Shown here in pieces: positions 8,844-18,944 of a DNA stretch of 64,000 bases (its first letter is position 1; the number at the start of each line of letters is the position of its first letter). A program made the position numbers and the translations under genes. This DNA comes from an uncultured Paracoccaceae bacterium (GTDB lineage Bacteria > Pseudomonadota > Alphaproteobacteria > Rhodobacterales > Rhodobacteraceae), in NCBI GenBank assembly GCA_947500005.1, contig CANMQJ010000001.1:124001-188000 (forward strand). The letters are read 5' to 3'. The notes below the pieces were generated by a model. That model saw only the letters and a program-made list of their open reading frames with translations, searched no databases and was not told the origin of the DNA.

Positions 8844-9686
8844 TCAACCCCGCCGGACCGGAAAGGCGGCGAGCGCGATGCCGCCGAGCACGATCGCGGC
8901 ACCGGCGAGCAGGGCGGGGGGGATCTTTTCGCCAAGGAAAACAAGGCCCCCGAGCAGCGCGATGATGGGAACGCTGAGCTGCACCGTGGCGGTCACGGGA
9001 GCGGCCAGTTGTGGCACGAGCCGGTACCACAGCGCATAGCCCAACCCCGAGGTGACACCGCCCGAGAGCGCCGCGAGCACTGCCCCGAAGGGCGTCACAC
9101 CCCATCCGCCGCCCAATGAAACAAGGGCCAGAAGGGTCAGCGGAAAGGCCAGGACAAAATTCGCCGCGGTGCCTGCGAGCGCGTCGGGTTCGGCCCGTCC
9201 GGCCAGCGTGTAGGCTGCCCAGCCAACCCCGGCCAGCGTCATGCACAGCGCGCCGAAGGGGTCCGCCTCGGCCCCCGTGCCGGGCCAGAGCACCCAGGCC
9301 AGCCCGGCGAATGCGACGACCGCCCCCAGGACCTGGCGCAGTGTTTTGACCGTTTTGTACATGGCCGAGACGGCCAATATTCCGATTTGTACAACCCCGA
9401 ACAGGACCAGTGCCCCCAGCCCGGCATCGAGCGTGAGATAGGCAAGCGAGAAGCCCACCATGTAAAGGGTCAGCGCCCCTGCCCCGATGAGCCGTCGCCG
9501 CGACCGGAGCGGCAACCGCCCGCCTCGCGCCCGCACGAGACCGGCAAGCACGACCGCCCCTGCCAGCACGCGCAGCACCGCGAAGGCACCGGGCTCGGCT
9601 GCGCCGCTGTCGACAGCCAGGCGATTGAGGACCGAGTTCGCCGCGAAGGCGCACATGGTGAGGGCGGTGAGAAGGACAAGGCGCAT
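8844..9686 (-). CDS. EamA family (DMT superfamily) transporter
   Basis: This 280-residue inner-membrane protein is made almost entirely of about ten hydrophobic helices in two homologous halves, the EamA layout. Characteristic pieces are the N-terminal [12 protein letters not shown] segment and the end-of-repeat motifs [14 protein letters not shown] and [19 protein letters not shown]. Members export amino acids or metabolites, but the substrate is not predictable. It lies upstream of the lipase-phnM pair in the same orientation with a 38-base gap. A divergent cyclase gene starts 92 bases away. Confidence 0.88.
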   Translation of the reverse strand: MRLVLLTALTMCAFAANSVLNRLAVDSGAAEPGAFAVLRVLAGAVVLAGLVRARGGRLPLRSRRRLIGAGALTLYMVGFSLAYLTLDAGLGALVLFGVVQIGILAVSAMYKTVKTLRQVLGAVVAFAGLAWVLWPGTGAEADPFGALCMTLAGVGWAAYTLAGRAEPDALAGTAANFVLAFPLTLLALVSLGGGWGVTPFGAVLAALSGGVTSGLGYALWYRLVPQLAAPVTATVQLSVPIIALLGGLVFLGEKIPPALLAGAAIVLGGIALAAFPVRRG

Positions 9687-9778
9687 GGGACGCGCTCTAG
9701 CAGCCGGTGGAGCGGTTGCCTATCGGATACGTGCGCGAGAGTGGACAGGAATGCCGGCGCTGCGTCAGAATGTGAACG

Positions 9779-11038
9779 ATGGAAAAGACCCGGAACATCG
9801 CGGCCCCGAACGGTCCCGCCGTCTGGCGCGGCCCGGGGCGTCTGATCGGACTGGGCGCGCGGGATCTGCCCCCGGCGCGGGCGAGGGCCTATTGGGCGTT
9901 GAACGCGACGACGCTCTTGGTGATGGTGATGACCATCGGCTACATCCTGTTTTACGCCAGCTACGCGGCGCCAACCTTCTGGCGCGAGGCCGGGTTCCTG
10001 GCGACGATAACCTGCGCCTATCTTTGCGTCTTTCTGTGTACTGCCATGCAGCGGCCCTTTGCCGGGCTCCTGGTGCTTGTGTTCATCGGCCTTACGCATC
10101 TGGGGGTCGCGACCTGGCTTCTGGGGCGGGCGAGCGGCGCGCATCTCTACCTTCTGGTGATCCCGGTTCTGATCGCGCTGAGTTCCGAGCAACGCCGGTT
10201 GTGGATCATCTGGCCCGTTGCCGCGCTTGCGGGCTCCCTCTTCCTGTTCCTGTGGCTTTACCGGCCCGAAGGCAGCCTGGTGCTGCTGCCCGATTGGATC
10301 GTGCTGTCGCTGCTGACTGCGGACGTGTTCGGTGCGGTGCTGCTGGCGGCGGTTCTTGCCTATATCTTTCGTCGGCTCGTTCACAATGCGGAGACCGCGC
10401 TGGAGCAGGAGCGGCAAAGATCGGACCGCCTGTTGCAGGCGATCTTGCCCCAACCCGTTGCCGAGCGGCTGAAGGAGGACCACGAAAGCGAGGTCGCGGA
10501 AGAGTTCGAGGAGGCGACGGCGATCTTCGCGGACATGGTCGGGTTCACCGGCTGGGCCGCAAAACTGCCCGCCGCGACCGTCGCGAACGAGCTGAACCGG
10601 CTTTACCGCGCGATCGACGGGCTGGCCGAGAGACATGGCATCGAAAAGATCAAGACGATCGGGGACGCCTATTTCGCGGTGGCGGGCGTTCCGGTTCGCG
10701 ACCGCGATCATGCGGCGAACGCGGCCCGGTTCGCCCTGGATCTCTTGCGGCTGTCCGCCGGGTGGACCTCGGAGCATCTGCGCCATCCGCGATTTCGGGT
10801 CGCGCTGGCCTCGGGGCCGGTGGTGGCCGGTGTGATCGGCGCCACGAAATTCGCCTATGACGTCTGGGGCGATACGGTGAACACCGCCTCGCGGATCGAA
10901 CATCTGCCCGGTCCCGGCGAGGTCTGGGTGACCGACGAGACCGCGCGGCGCCTTGGCGATGCGTTCAGGCTGACCCCTCTGGGGCCGGTGGAGCTGCGAG
11001 GACGGGAACCTGTCACGCTGCACCGGCTGGACGGGTGA
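9779..11038 (+). CDS. Membrane class III adenylate/guanylate cyclase
   Basis: This cyclase makes cAMP or cGMP from ATP or GTP at the inner membrane. Residues 1-210 hold about six hydrophobic helices, followed by a short coiled linker (HNAETALEQERQRSDRLLQAILP). The catalytic domain runs from about residue 240 to 410. The metal Asp residues lie in FADMVGFTG and TIGDAYFAVAG. The Lys in EKIKTIGD and Asp in YDVWGDTVNTASR fit adenine selectivity. All key residues appear present in one chain, so a homodimer should be active. The sensed signal is unknown. The gene is divergent from an EamA transporter gene. Confidence 0.92.
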   Translation: MEKTRNIAAPNGPAVWRGPGRLIGLGARDLPPARARAYWALNATTLLVMVMTIGYILFYASYAAPTFWREAGFLATITCAYLCVFLCTAMQRPFAGLLVLVFIGLTHLGVATWLLGRASGAHLYLLVIPVLIALSSEQRRLWIIWPVAALAGSLFLFLWLYRPEGSLVLLPDWIVLSLLTADVFGAVLLAAVLAYIFRRLVHNAETALEQERQRSDRLLQAILPQPVAERLKEDHESEVAEEFEEATAIFADMVGFTGWAAKLPAATVANELNRLYRAIDGLAERHGIEKIKTIGDAYFAVAGVPVRDRDHAANAARFALDLLRLSAGWTSEHLRHPRFRVALASGPVVAGVIGATKFAYDVWGDTVNTASRIEHLPGPGEVWVTDETARRLGDAFRLTPLGPVELRGREPVTLHRLDG

Positions 11039-11048
11039 GGCGCGCGGT

Positions 11049-11966
11049 TCAATCCCGCGACAGGTTGGTGGCGAGGTTTCGGGTGGCGCGGCTGCGGGTG
11101 AGGGTGATGGACCCGATCACAAGCGCGCAGGCGATGAGCTGGGGCCAGGTGAGCTGCTCTCCGAAGGCGAATACGCCGACTGCGAACATGGTCGGCAATT
11201 CGACGCTGCCGATCACGGCGGTGCGGGAGGCGCCGACAAGCGGTGAACAGATGGTGTAGACGAGTTGCGGCACGAGCGCGGTCAGGATTGCGATACCGGC
11301 GATCAGGGCCCAGCCCGCGCCATCTTGCGGCAGGAGTTGCGCGGGTTCGCTGGTCAGGACCAGCGGCAGCAGGCCAAGGAAAGAGCCAAACGTCACCGAG
11401 GCGATGCGCGCCAGCGGCGGGATGCGAGACAGGCGGTGGACGAGCACGCAGATGCCGAAGCCGAACCCCAGGGGGGCGGCGAGCGAGACAAGCAGGAGCG
11501 GCACCTGCTCGACCGGCACCGAGGCGGGAGAGCCCGCGACAAGTGCCGCCACGATGATGAGCCCCGCCGCCAATACCGCGCGCGTCGTGGGCCGGTCACC
11601 GAAGAGCAGCCAGGCAATAAGCACGGTGAAGACCGGGTAGGTCATGTAGAGCACGCCCACGGTCGAGGCCGGAACGGCGTCGAGCGCGGCGACATAGCCA
11701 ACCCAGCCCAGCCCCATCACCCCGCCTGCGGCGACGCCCCAGAGGATCTCGCGCCAGTTGGCCCGTTGCGCCAGGAGCACGGGAAACAGCATCAGGGCAG
11801 TCAGGACATAGCGATAGAAGGCGACCGCGTGGGGGGCCATGCCCTGCTCGGTCAGGCCGCGACTGAAATAGGGCACGAGGCCGAAACAGATCGAGGCGAA
11901 GAGCACGCCGAACGCGGCGAGGGGTACGGGAATCGGTGCGCTGCGGACGGTATCGGGATGGGCCAT
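11049..11966 (-). CDS. EamA family (DMT superfamily) transporter
   Basis: This is a second drug/metabolite-type permease of 305 residues with two EamA repeats and about ten membrane helices. Visible landmarks are FASICFGLVPYFSRGL in helix one, VGYVAALDAVPASTVGVLYMTYPVF at the end of the first repeat, and GSVELPTMFAVGVFAFGEQL in the second. It is not a close copy of the transporter at 8844-9686, so this is not a recent duplication. The gene is convergent with the cyclase gene, ten bases apart. The substrate is unknown. Confidence 0.88.
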   Translation of the reverse strand: MAHPDTVRSAPIPVPLAAFGVLFASICFGLVPYFSRGLTEQGMAPHAVAFYRYVLTALMLFPVLLAQRANWREILWGVAAGGVMGLGWVGYVAALDAVPASTVGVLYMTYPVFTVLIAWLLFGDRPTTRAVLAAGLIIVAALVAGSPASVPVEQVPLLLVSLAAPLGFGFGICVLVHRLSRIPPLARIASVTFGSFLGLLPLVLTSEPAQLLPQDGAGWALIAGIAILTALVPQLVYTICSPLVGASRTAVIGSVELPTMFAVGVFAFGEQLTWPQLIACALVIGSITLTRSRATRNLATNLSRD

Positions 11967-12268
11967 GCCCGGCCCTTATCACGTCGGGCGGCATTTGGAC
12001 ATGGCCCGTCACTGGCCCGGGAGGGCGTGGCGGGCGGTCTCGTCAAGGTTGATCTGATCAAAGCGCGATACACTGGGGACAGTTGCCCGCGGCCCCGGTT
12101 GATAGCGCAGTTGAAACCCTGCCCGGAGGCCGGGCCAACCTGCTGCGGGATGTCTGACCTCAGAGGAACCGGCGCCGGGCGGCCCATATCGAGGAGTGAG
12201 ACATGCCGACCACCGTCGGAACGGAAAACAGCACCGGTGACTTGGTGAAGAACCTGCTGACCCTGGAA

Positions 12269-12935
12269 ACGGTTCAATTTAAGGTTGTTTTGCGACGTGG
12301 GACTTTGGTATCTGTTATTGATCGTATTTGCCGTGCGGCGTTGTGCGGATCGTTCTTCAATACTCGTGCGTCGATGAACGTGCGGAAACGGTGTCTCGAC
12401 AAACTTTTTCGTCAATGGATGATCTGAATTGAAGCCCTTCATCGCAAATATTCTCACTGTCAGAACGGTGCTTGCGCTTAGCTTTTGTGTTTCGATCATA
12501 ATTCTCCCGAAAAGCGTGATGGCGCAGAACGAGGCCGATTGCCGCGACGTTTTGAGTGAACTGGAATGGACTCTGGTTGAGCCACACGCGTATTCCAATT
12601 TGCGGTCCGAACGCTCGGGCGTGGCACTCCACGGCATCGCCTGCAGCGAACAGGAGATTATAGCGTGGTTCGAGAGCCATGACTGGACGTTATTGCGGCG
12701 GTCGATCGGCGATGGCGGTTTCTACGGAGTTGGCGAATCGCGCTATCGCCGTGATAAATCTTTGATCTTCTGTCTACCGAGGTCACTCTTGCTACGTTTG
12801 ATCGGAGCGAACTGCGCGGCGCGGGCCAGCGTTATTTTTTATGAAGGAGATGTGGTGCAGGTTTTTTCAGGCGTCACGAAATAGAGAACAAATCCCGGGC
12901 AGGGGGCATAGAAATGCCAATTTACGTTGAGTCCA
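12269..12935. mobile_element. ~667-bp insertion in the ferritin-like gene, no transposase
   Basis: The insert is about 52% GC by hand count over 12301-12900, clearly lower than its surroundings. It carries one long ORF (12429-12884) and no recognisable transposase or integrase. The ends show an imperfect inverted match: GG-TTCAATTTAA at the left against GGACTCAACGTAA reading inward from the right. A perfect 7-base direct repeat, CAATTTA, also occurs at 12275-12281 and 12918-12924. It could be a non-autonomous element, a decayed insertion sequence, or recombined foreign DNA. The exact ends are uncertain by some bases. Confidence 0.55.
12429..12884 (+). CDS. Unrecognised secreted protein within the insertion
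   Basis: This 151-codon ORF encodes a protein I do not recognise. It begins with a convincing Sec signal peptide: a basic start, then TVLALSFCVSIIIL and a VMA-QN cleavage site near residue 32. The mature part of about 119 residues has four cysteines (in EADCRD, GIACSE, LIFCLP and GANCAA), which suggests two disulfides in the periplasm or outside the cell. The start is TTG at 12429, two bases after the stop of the chimeric reading frame, so translation may be coupled. No good ribosome site is visible. Codon use is less GC-biased than in neighbouring genes, which supports transfer from elsewhere. Confidence 0.55.
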   Translation: MKPFIANILTVRTVLALSFCVSIIILPKSVMAQNEADCRDVLSELEWTLVEPHAYSNLRSERSGVALHGIACSEQEIIAWFESHDWTLLRRSIGDGGFYGVGESRYRRDKSLIFCLPRSLLLRLIGANCAARASVIFYEGDVVQVFSGVTK

Positions 12936-13337
12936 CATGACGCCATCGCCGCCTACGAGAGCACGATCGAGCGGCTGGACGACCCCGTCGAACAGCAGCA
13001 GGTCCAGTCCTTTCGGCAGGACCACCTGAACCACGTCGCCAAGCTGGAAGAATTCGCGCGCCGGATCGGAACCGAGATTCCGCGGGAAGGCGACATGAAG
13101 GAGTGGCTGACCACCGGCAAGTTCGCCATCGCCAATCTCGGCGGCTCCGACGCGGTTCTCAAGGCGATGAAGACCAACGAGGACGAAACGGTGCAGGCTT
13201 ACGAGCAGGCCGCCACCAACCACGAGGCGGATGCCGACATGAAGGCGTTTTTCGCCGCGGCGCTGGATGACGAGCGCCGTCACCGGGCCTGGATGGAAAG
13301 CCGGGCAGCCTGAGGCGGTACGCCATCCGGACATGAC

Positions 13338-13359
13338 AAAGGGGCCCGAGGGCCCCTTT
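13338..13359. terminator. Intrinsic terminator between ferritin-like gene and groEL
   Basis: A perfect 10-base inverted repeat (AAAGGGGCCC and GGGCCCCTTT, two-base loop) is followed by GCTTTTTC on the plus strand. It sits between two convergent genes and can end transcripts from both sides; it is 28 bases from the groEL stop codon. Confidence 0.8.
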
Positions 13360-13386
13360 GCTTTTTCATTCGACGGGGCAGCCGTC

Positions 13387-15048
<1,662 letters not shown>

Positions 15049-15085
15049 TTATTCTTGTCTCTGCGATCTGGTGAAGCGGGCGCGT

Positions 15086-15397
15086 TCAGGCGGCCTTGGC
15101 GGCCTTCGACGGCTCGATGATGCCGAGGATGTCGCTTTCCTTCATGATCAGCAGTTCCTCACCGTCGACGGTCACCTCGGTGCCGGACCACTTGCCGAAC
15201 AGGACCTTGTCCCCTTCCGAAACGGCCATGGGGATCAGTTCGCCGCTGTCCTTGCGGGCCCCTTCGCCGCATGCGACGATCACGCCCTCGGCGGGCTTTT
15301 CCTTGGCGCTATCGGGGATGATCAGCCCGCCAGCGGTTTTTTCGTCGCTTTCCACGCGGCGCACGAGCACCCGGTCATGAAGAGGTTTGAATGCCAT
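15086..15397 (-). CDS. groES: Co-chaperonin GroES
   Basis: GroES caps the GroEL ring. The 103-residue protein starts [14 protein letters not shown]. It has the mobile loop [20 protein letters not shown] at about residues 15-35, and the conserved [13 protein letters not shown] near residue 64. A purine-rich ribosome site (AAGGAGC) precedes ATG 15397. It is the first gene of the groESL operon, with a CIRCE operator 65 bases upstream of the start codon. Confidence 0.98.
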   Translation of the reverse strand: MAFKPLHDRVLVRRVESDEKTAGGLIIPDSAKEKPAEGVIVACGEGARKDSGELIPMAVSEGDKVLFGKWSGTEVTVDGEELLIMKESDILGIIEPSKAAKAA

Positions 15398-15461
15398 CTT
15401 TGCAGCTCCTTAGGCTCAAAGTACGTTTGCGTTCGCCCCCGCGCTCCTTCGCGGCAGGCCG

Positions 15462-15488
15462 TTAGCACTCACCGAAGTCGAGTGCCAA
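15462..15488 (-). promoter_or_regulatory. CIRCE operator for HrcA upstream of groES
   Basis: TTAGCACTC, nine bases, then GAGTGCCAA forms the CIRCE inverted repeat with one base differing from the TTAGCACTC-N9-GAGTGCTAA consensus. CIRCE is bound by the heat-shock repressor HrcA, so groESL here is very likely under HrcA control. hrcA itself is not in the window. Confidence 0.92.
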
Positions 15489-15520
15489 CGGCGGAGAGAT
15501 AGTCGGCAGGGGATTTTCTG

Positions 15521-16249
15521 TCAAGAGGAAGGAGCCGCAGTTTCGGACCCTTTCGGACCGGTCGCAGGCGGCAGCGCCGCAAGCGCCTCGGCCCCGGCCG
15601 GAGAGAGGGCATAGAGTCCCGTCGCGACCCGGATGAACCAGCCATAGTGATTGTCGCGCATGAGGCGGGTGGCCGTGGGAACGCCGGCTGCGCGGGCGAC
15701 CTCGGCCCCGCGACAGGCGCCGCCCTGCCCCGCCAGATGCGCCGCGCAGCGCAGCGCGTCCTGCCTGTAGGCGGTCACGAGCCCGCGCCGGACCGAGCCG
15801 CCGGTATTGGGATCGCCCTCGATCCGGTCGAATTCGCGCAGAAGCCGGGCCGCACGCTTGGCCGACTTGCGCGGTGCATAGGGCCCGGGATCGCATTGCA
15901 CCTCGGCCCGGCCATCGGCGCGCACCGTGATGAGGCCTAGCCCCAGCCTGCGGCAGAGGACGAGGTTGTCGCGCAAGACCCGGCGCGCCGAGCGCCCGGT
16001 CGGCCTTGGCACGGCGAGATAGACGATATCCGAGACCTTGAGCCGGGCGAGCGCCTGGTGATAGAGGCCCAGCGAGAAACGCAGCTTCAACTCGACGATC
16101 ACCGGTTCCTCGTCGCCGCGCCGGGCGACCAGGTCGGCGGGGCCGATCTCTCCCTTCACCGCGTAGCCCTGCCGTTCGAGCAGCGCCTTGACGGGGGCGT
16201 ATAGGTCTTCCTCTCGCGTGATGTCGGGCTTGGGGGCGGCACGGGTCAT
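15521..16249 (-). CDS. DUF2161 family PD-(D/E)XK-type phosphodiesterase
   Basis: This is a predicted cytoplasmic nuclease-fold protein of 242 residues with no established role. The N-terminal third has the core expected of PD-(D/E)XK enzymes: EEDLYAPVKALLERQGY, then GPADLVARRGDEEPVIVELKLRF near residues 40-62. The D of ADLV and the E-x-K of VELK are the probable metal ligands. The C-terminal part (TAYRQDALRCAAHL to WFIRVATGLYAL) looks like a winged-helix domain. The start at ATG 16249 fits the family length. It is divergent from the pyrophosphatase gene. Confidence 0.82.
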   Translation of the reverse strand: MTRAAPKPDITREEDLYAPVKALLERQGYAVKGEIGPADLVARRGDEEPVIVELKLRFSLGLYHQALARLKVSDIVYLAVPRPTGRSARRVLRDNLVLCRRLGLGLITVRADGRAEVQCDPGPYAPRKSAKRAARLLREFDRIEGDPNTGGSVRRGLVTAYRQDALRCAAHLAGQGGACRGAEVARAAGVPTATRLMRDNHYGWFIRVATGLYALSPAGAEALAALPPATGPKGSETAAPSS

Positions 16250-16399
16250 GGGCGACAGTCTAACGGCACGCGCGATCCTGCGCACGGGTGGAATTCGGCA
16301 GGGTCCGGTCCATAGGTCGCAGCCCCGCCCGCCCCCGTGACAAGCGCCCCGCCCCGCCCTATAAGGCGCGCGAATTCGCACCCTATGCAGGATACCGAC

Positions 16400-17320
16400 A
16401 TGACCACCAAAGTCTTTGGCCACAAATCCCCCGATACCGATTCCACCGGCTCGCCCATCCTGTGGGCCTGGTACCTGAACGAGGTGAAAGGCGAGGCCGC
16501 CGAGCCCGCGCTGCTGGGCGAGCCCAATACCGAGGCGGCCTTCATGCTGGAGCGCTGGAACCTGCCCAAGCCCGCGATCATCGGGGACGTGTCCGAGGGC
16601 GAGAAGGTCGTCATCGTCGACACCAACAACCCCGCCGAACTGCCCGCCTCGATCAACAGCGCCGATATCCGCGCGATCATCGACCATCACAAGCTGACCG
16701 GCGGGCTGGAGACGAAAGGTCCCATCGACATCACCGTGCGCCCGCTGGCCTGCACCGCGACCATCATGATCGACATGATGGGCGAGGATGCGCGCAAGAT
16801 GCCCGAGGCGATCAAGGGCGCGGCGCTGACCTGCATCCTGAGCGACACGCTGGAATTCCGCTCGCCCACAACCACGCCGCGCGACCGCGAAGTGGCCGAG
16901 GCGCTGGCCGCCGACCTGGGGCTGAACGTGTCGGATTACGCTGGCGAGATGTTCGCGGCAAAATCGGACGTGTCGAGCTTTTCGGATGCCGAACTGCTGC
17001 GGATGGACAGCAAGGAATATCCTGTCGACGGCGTGAAGTTCCGCGTCTCAGTCCTGGAGACCACGGCGCCCGGCGTGGTGCTGGACCGCAAGGCCTCGCT
17101 GATGGAGACGATGAAGACCGTGGCCGCCGAGGATGGCGTGGACCAGGTGCTGCTTTTCGTGGTGGACATCCTGAACGAGGAAGCGACGCTGTTCGTGCCC
17201 AACGACCTGGTCAAGGGCGTGGCCGAGAAGAGCTTTGATGCAAGGGTCGAGGGCGACACGGTCGTGCTGCCCGGCGTGATGAGCCGCAAGAAGCAGATCA
17301 TCCCGAACCTGAAGGTCTGA
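16400..17320 (+). CDS. ppaC: Manganese-dependent inorganic pyrophosphatase
   Basis: This is a family II soluble pyrophosphatase that hydrolyses PPi to phosphate and drives biosynthetic reactions. The 306-residue protein has the DHH-superfamily metal sites: FGHKSPDTDST at the N-terminus, VDTNNPAE near residue 75, and the DHH motif in AIIDHHKL near residue 97. The C-terminal substrate domain ends with the basic motif SRKKQIIP. I chose ATG 16400, preceded by CAGGA; an ATG five codons earlier is also possible. A strong hairpin terminator follows. Confidence 0.95.
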   Translation: MTTKVFGHKSPDTDSTGSPILWAWYLNEVKGEAAEPALLGEPNTEAAFMLERWNLPKPAIIGDVSEGEKVVIVDTNNPAELPASINSADIRAIIDHHKLTGGLETKGPIDITVRPLACTATIMIDMMGEDARKMPEAIKGAALTCILSDTLEFRSPTTTPRDREVAEALAADLGLNVSDYAGEMFAAKSDVSSFSDAELLRMDSKEYPVDGVKFRVSVLETTAPGVVLDRKASLMETMKTVAAEDGVDQVLLFVVDILNEEATLFVPNDLVKGVAEKSFDARVEGDTVVLPGVMSRKKQIIPNLKV

Positions 17321-17352
17321 TCGGCGAAGATCGGTTTGAAGTTTCAAGCACG

Positions 17353-17376
17353 CGCCCGCGGCACGAGCCGCGGGCG
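17353..17376. terminator. Hairpin terminator after ppaC
   Basis: A 10-base perfect stem (CGCCCGCGGC and GCCGCGGGCG) with an ACGA loop is followed by TTCT. It lies between ppaC and a convergent small gene, and could serve both. Confidence 0.65.
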
Positions 17377-17395
17377 TTCTACGTCCTGTGCCGGG

Positions 17396-17713
17396 TCAGC
17401 GATTGCCGCCCCATCCGCCATTTCCGGCGCCGGCAGCTGCCGACCCGCCCGGCCCACCGCCCTCTCCGAGCCCGCTGTTGTCGCTTGCGGTCCCGCCGTT
17501 CGGGGTGGTCCCGGATTTTCCATGGGCGGACCGGGCGCCGTCGCCGTTCATCTCGTCCTCTCCCGGTGTGTCGATGCTGCGGGACTGGTTGGCGTCATGG
17601 TTCGGGCCAAGCGGCGCATCATCTCCTCCGGCCCAGGAGTTGCCGTGCGCGGCCGAAACTGTTTGTGCCATCGCGGCAATCGCCGCGGCGGAGAAAATTA
17701 CTCTGATCGTCAT
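17396..17713 (-). CDS. Glycine-rich exported hypothetical protein
   Basis: I do not recognise this 105-residue protein. From ATG 17713 it begins with a Sec signal peptide (MTIRVIFSAAAIAAMAQTVSA-A). The mature part is low in complexity: an Asn/Asp-rich segment followed by a Gly-rich tail (GLGEGGGPGGSAAAGAGNGGWGGN). It should be disordered and secreted or periplasmic. The ribosome site is weak. The sequence upstream (17714-17966, 253 bases) is AT-richer than average around 17690-17810 and shows no other gene. The call rests mainly on the signal peptide and could be wrong. Confidence 0.45.
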   Translation of the reverse strand: MTIRVIFSAAAIAAMAQTVSAAHGNSWAGGDDAPLGPNHDANQSRSIDTPGEDEMNGDGARSAHGKSGTTPNGGTASDNSGLGEGGGPGGSAAAGAGNGGWGGNR

Positions 17714-17966
17714 GTCTTTCTGTCTGCTCTGTTTGTTATCGCCTGTCTGCAACGGCACTATTCCAGAGCGTCGCCGCCGCATCAATTCAATAAATGGAAT
17801 GCATTTTAGTCTTCGCGTTTTCCCGCCGCACTCGGCAGGCGAAGCGAAGGCAGCCATTCGGTCAAGGGAACGCGCCGCATGTCTTCCGCCCCGACCAATG
17901 CGCTATGGCCAAGCTGCCGCGGCTTTGCCATAGGTGGACAAAGACGATCGTATAGCGGAGCGCCCC

Positions 17967-18842
17967 ATGACCCAGATCATCAACGAATTGTCCGAGATTT
18001 CCGGTCGCTACAAGGCCCTGTTCGTCGACCTGTGGGGCTGCGTGCATAACGGCGTCACGGCCTTTCCCGAGGCGGTGGCGGCGCTGGAGGCCTATCGCGC
18101 GGCGGGCGGGGTCGTGGTTCTTGTCACCAATTCGCCCAAGCCCCGCGCCGGTGTCACGACACAGCTGGCGCGGTTCGGTGTGCCGGAAGAGGCCTGGGAT
18201 GCGATCGCGACCAGTGGCGATTCGGCGCGTGCGGCGATGTTCCGGGGCGTCGTGGGGCGCAAGGTCTGGTTCATGGGCGAGTGGGAGCGCGATGCAGGCT
18301 TTTTCGAGCCGATGCAGGTCATCGAGGATCCGGTCGAGATCGAGATGGTCGAGTTGAAGGAGGCCGAGGGCATCGTCTGCTGCGGGCCGTTCGATCCCTA
18401 TGCGGACCCGGCGGTGAATCGGCCGGATTTCCTGTATGCCAAACAGAAGGGTCTGAAGCTTCTGTGCGCCAATCCCGATATCGTCGTGGATCGTGGCGAG
18501 AAGCGCGAATGGTGCGCCGGCGCCTTGGCACGGCTGTATACCGAGATGGGGGGCGAGAGCCTTTATTTCGGCAAGCCGCACCCGCCGATCTATGACCTGG
18601 CGCGCCGTCGGCTGGCGGCGGTGGATGCCAGCATCAGCGACGGCGAGATCCTGGCCATCGGAGACGGGATCGGCACGGATATCGCGGGGGCGATGGGCGA
18701 GGGCATCGACTCGCTTTTCATCACCGGCGGGTTGGCCGCGAAGCAGACACGGACCGAGCATCAGCCCGACCCCGATGCGCTGTCGGCCTATCTCGAAAAG
18801 AAGCAATCCGCGCCCACCTATTCCATCGGCCGGTTGAGATAG
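17967..18842 (+). CDS. TIGR01459-type HAD-superfamily class IIA hydrolase
   Basis: This is a predicted sugar-phosphatase-like enzyme of the NagD/PGP type, 291 residues. The HAD motifs are visible: ALFVDLWGCVHNG (nucleophile Asp) near residue 16, LVTNSPKPR near residue 52, the Lys in YFGKPHPPIYDLA near 200, and ILAIGDGIGTDIAGAMGEGIDSLFI near 228. The substrate is unknown. I chose ATG 17967, with GGAG six bases upstream; the frame also contains an earlier start without a ribosome site. It heads a run of same-strand genes through the threonine aldolase. Confidence 0.88.
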   Translation: MTQIINELSEISGRYKALFVDLWGCVHNGVTAFPEAVAALEAYRAAGGVVVLVTNSPKPRAGVTTQLARFGVPEEAWDAIATSGDSARAAMFRGVVGRKVWFMGEWERDAGFFEPMQVIEDPVEIEMVELKEAEGIVCCGPFDPYADPAVNRPDFLYAKQKGLKLLCANPDIVVDRGEKREWCAGALARLYTEMGGESLYFGKPHPPIYDLARRRLAAVDASISDGEILAIGDGIGTDIAGAMGEGIDSLFITGGLAAKQTRTEHQPDPDALSAYLEKKQSAPTYSIGRLR

Positions 18843-18944
18843 ACAAATCCCCACTTGATTTTCTGCGCTCGCGAAGTAATAAAGTTGCTCAAAGGCGCCT
18901 TGGCCTGAGTGATAATTGCTTTGCTGATGCAGAAAGAGGGTGAC

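Larger units (their letters stand above)
12203..13313 (+). pseudogene. Ferritin-like four-helix-bundle gene (DUF2383/PA2169-like), interrupted
   Basis: Codons 1-22 (12203-12268, MPTTVGTENSTGDLVKNLLTLE) match the start of DUF2383-like ferritin-fold proteins, with a good ribosome site (GAGGAG) upstream. The rest resumes at 12936 with HDAIAAYESTIERLDD and runs to 13313, ending DDERRHRAWMESRAA. Joined, LLTLE-HDAIAAYESTIERL follows the family pattern, giving about 147 residues. Between the parts lie 667 bases of foreign-looking DNA. Upstream translation instead continues as a chimeric 74-residue peptide to 12427. The 3' part has only a TTG (12927) without a ribosome site, so it is probably silent. 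The normal protein would be a small stress-linked helical bundle of unclear activity. Confidence 0.8.

Noticed and set aside
12914..12940. ATG at 12914 as a new start for the 3' half of the ferritin-like gene
   Set aside because: It is in a different frame and reaches a stop at 12938-12940 after eight codons; only the TTG at 12927 is in frame, without a ribosome site.
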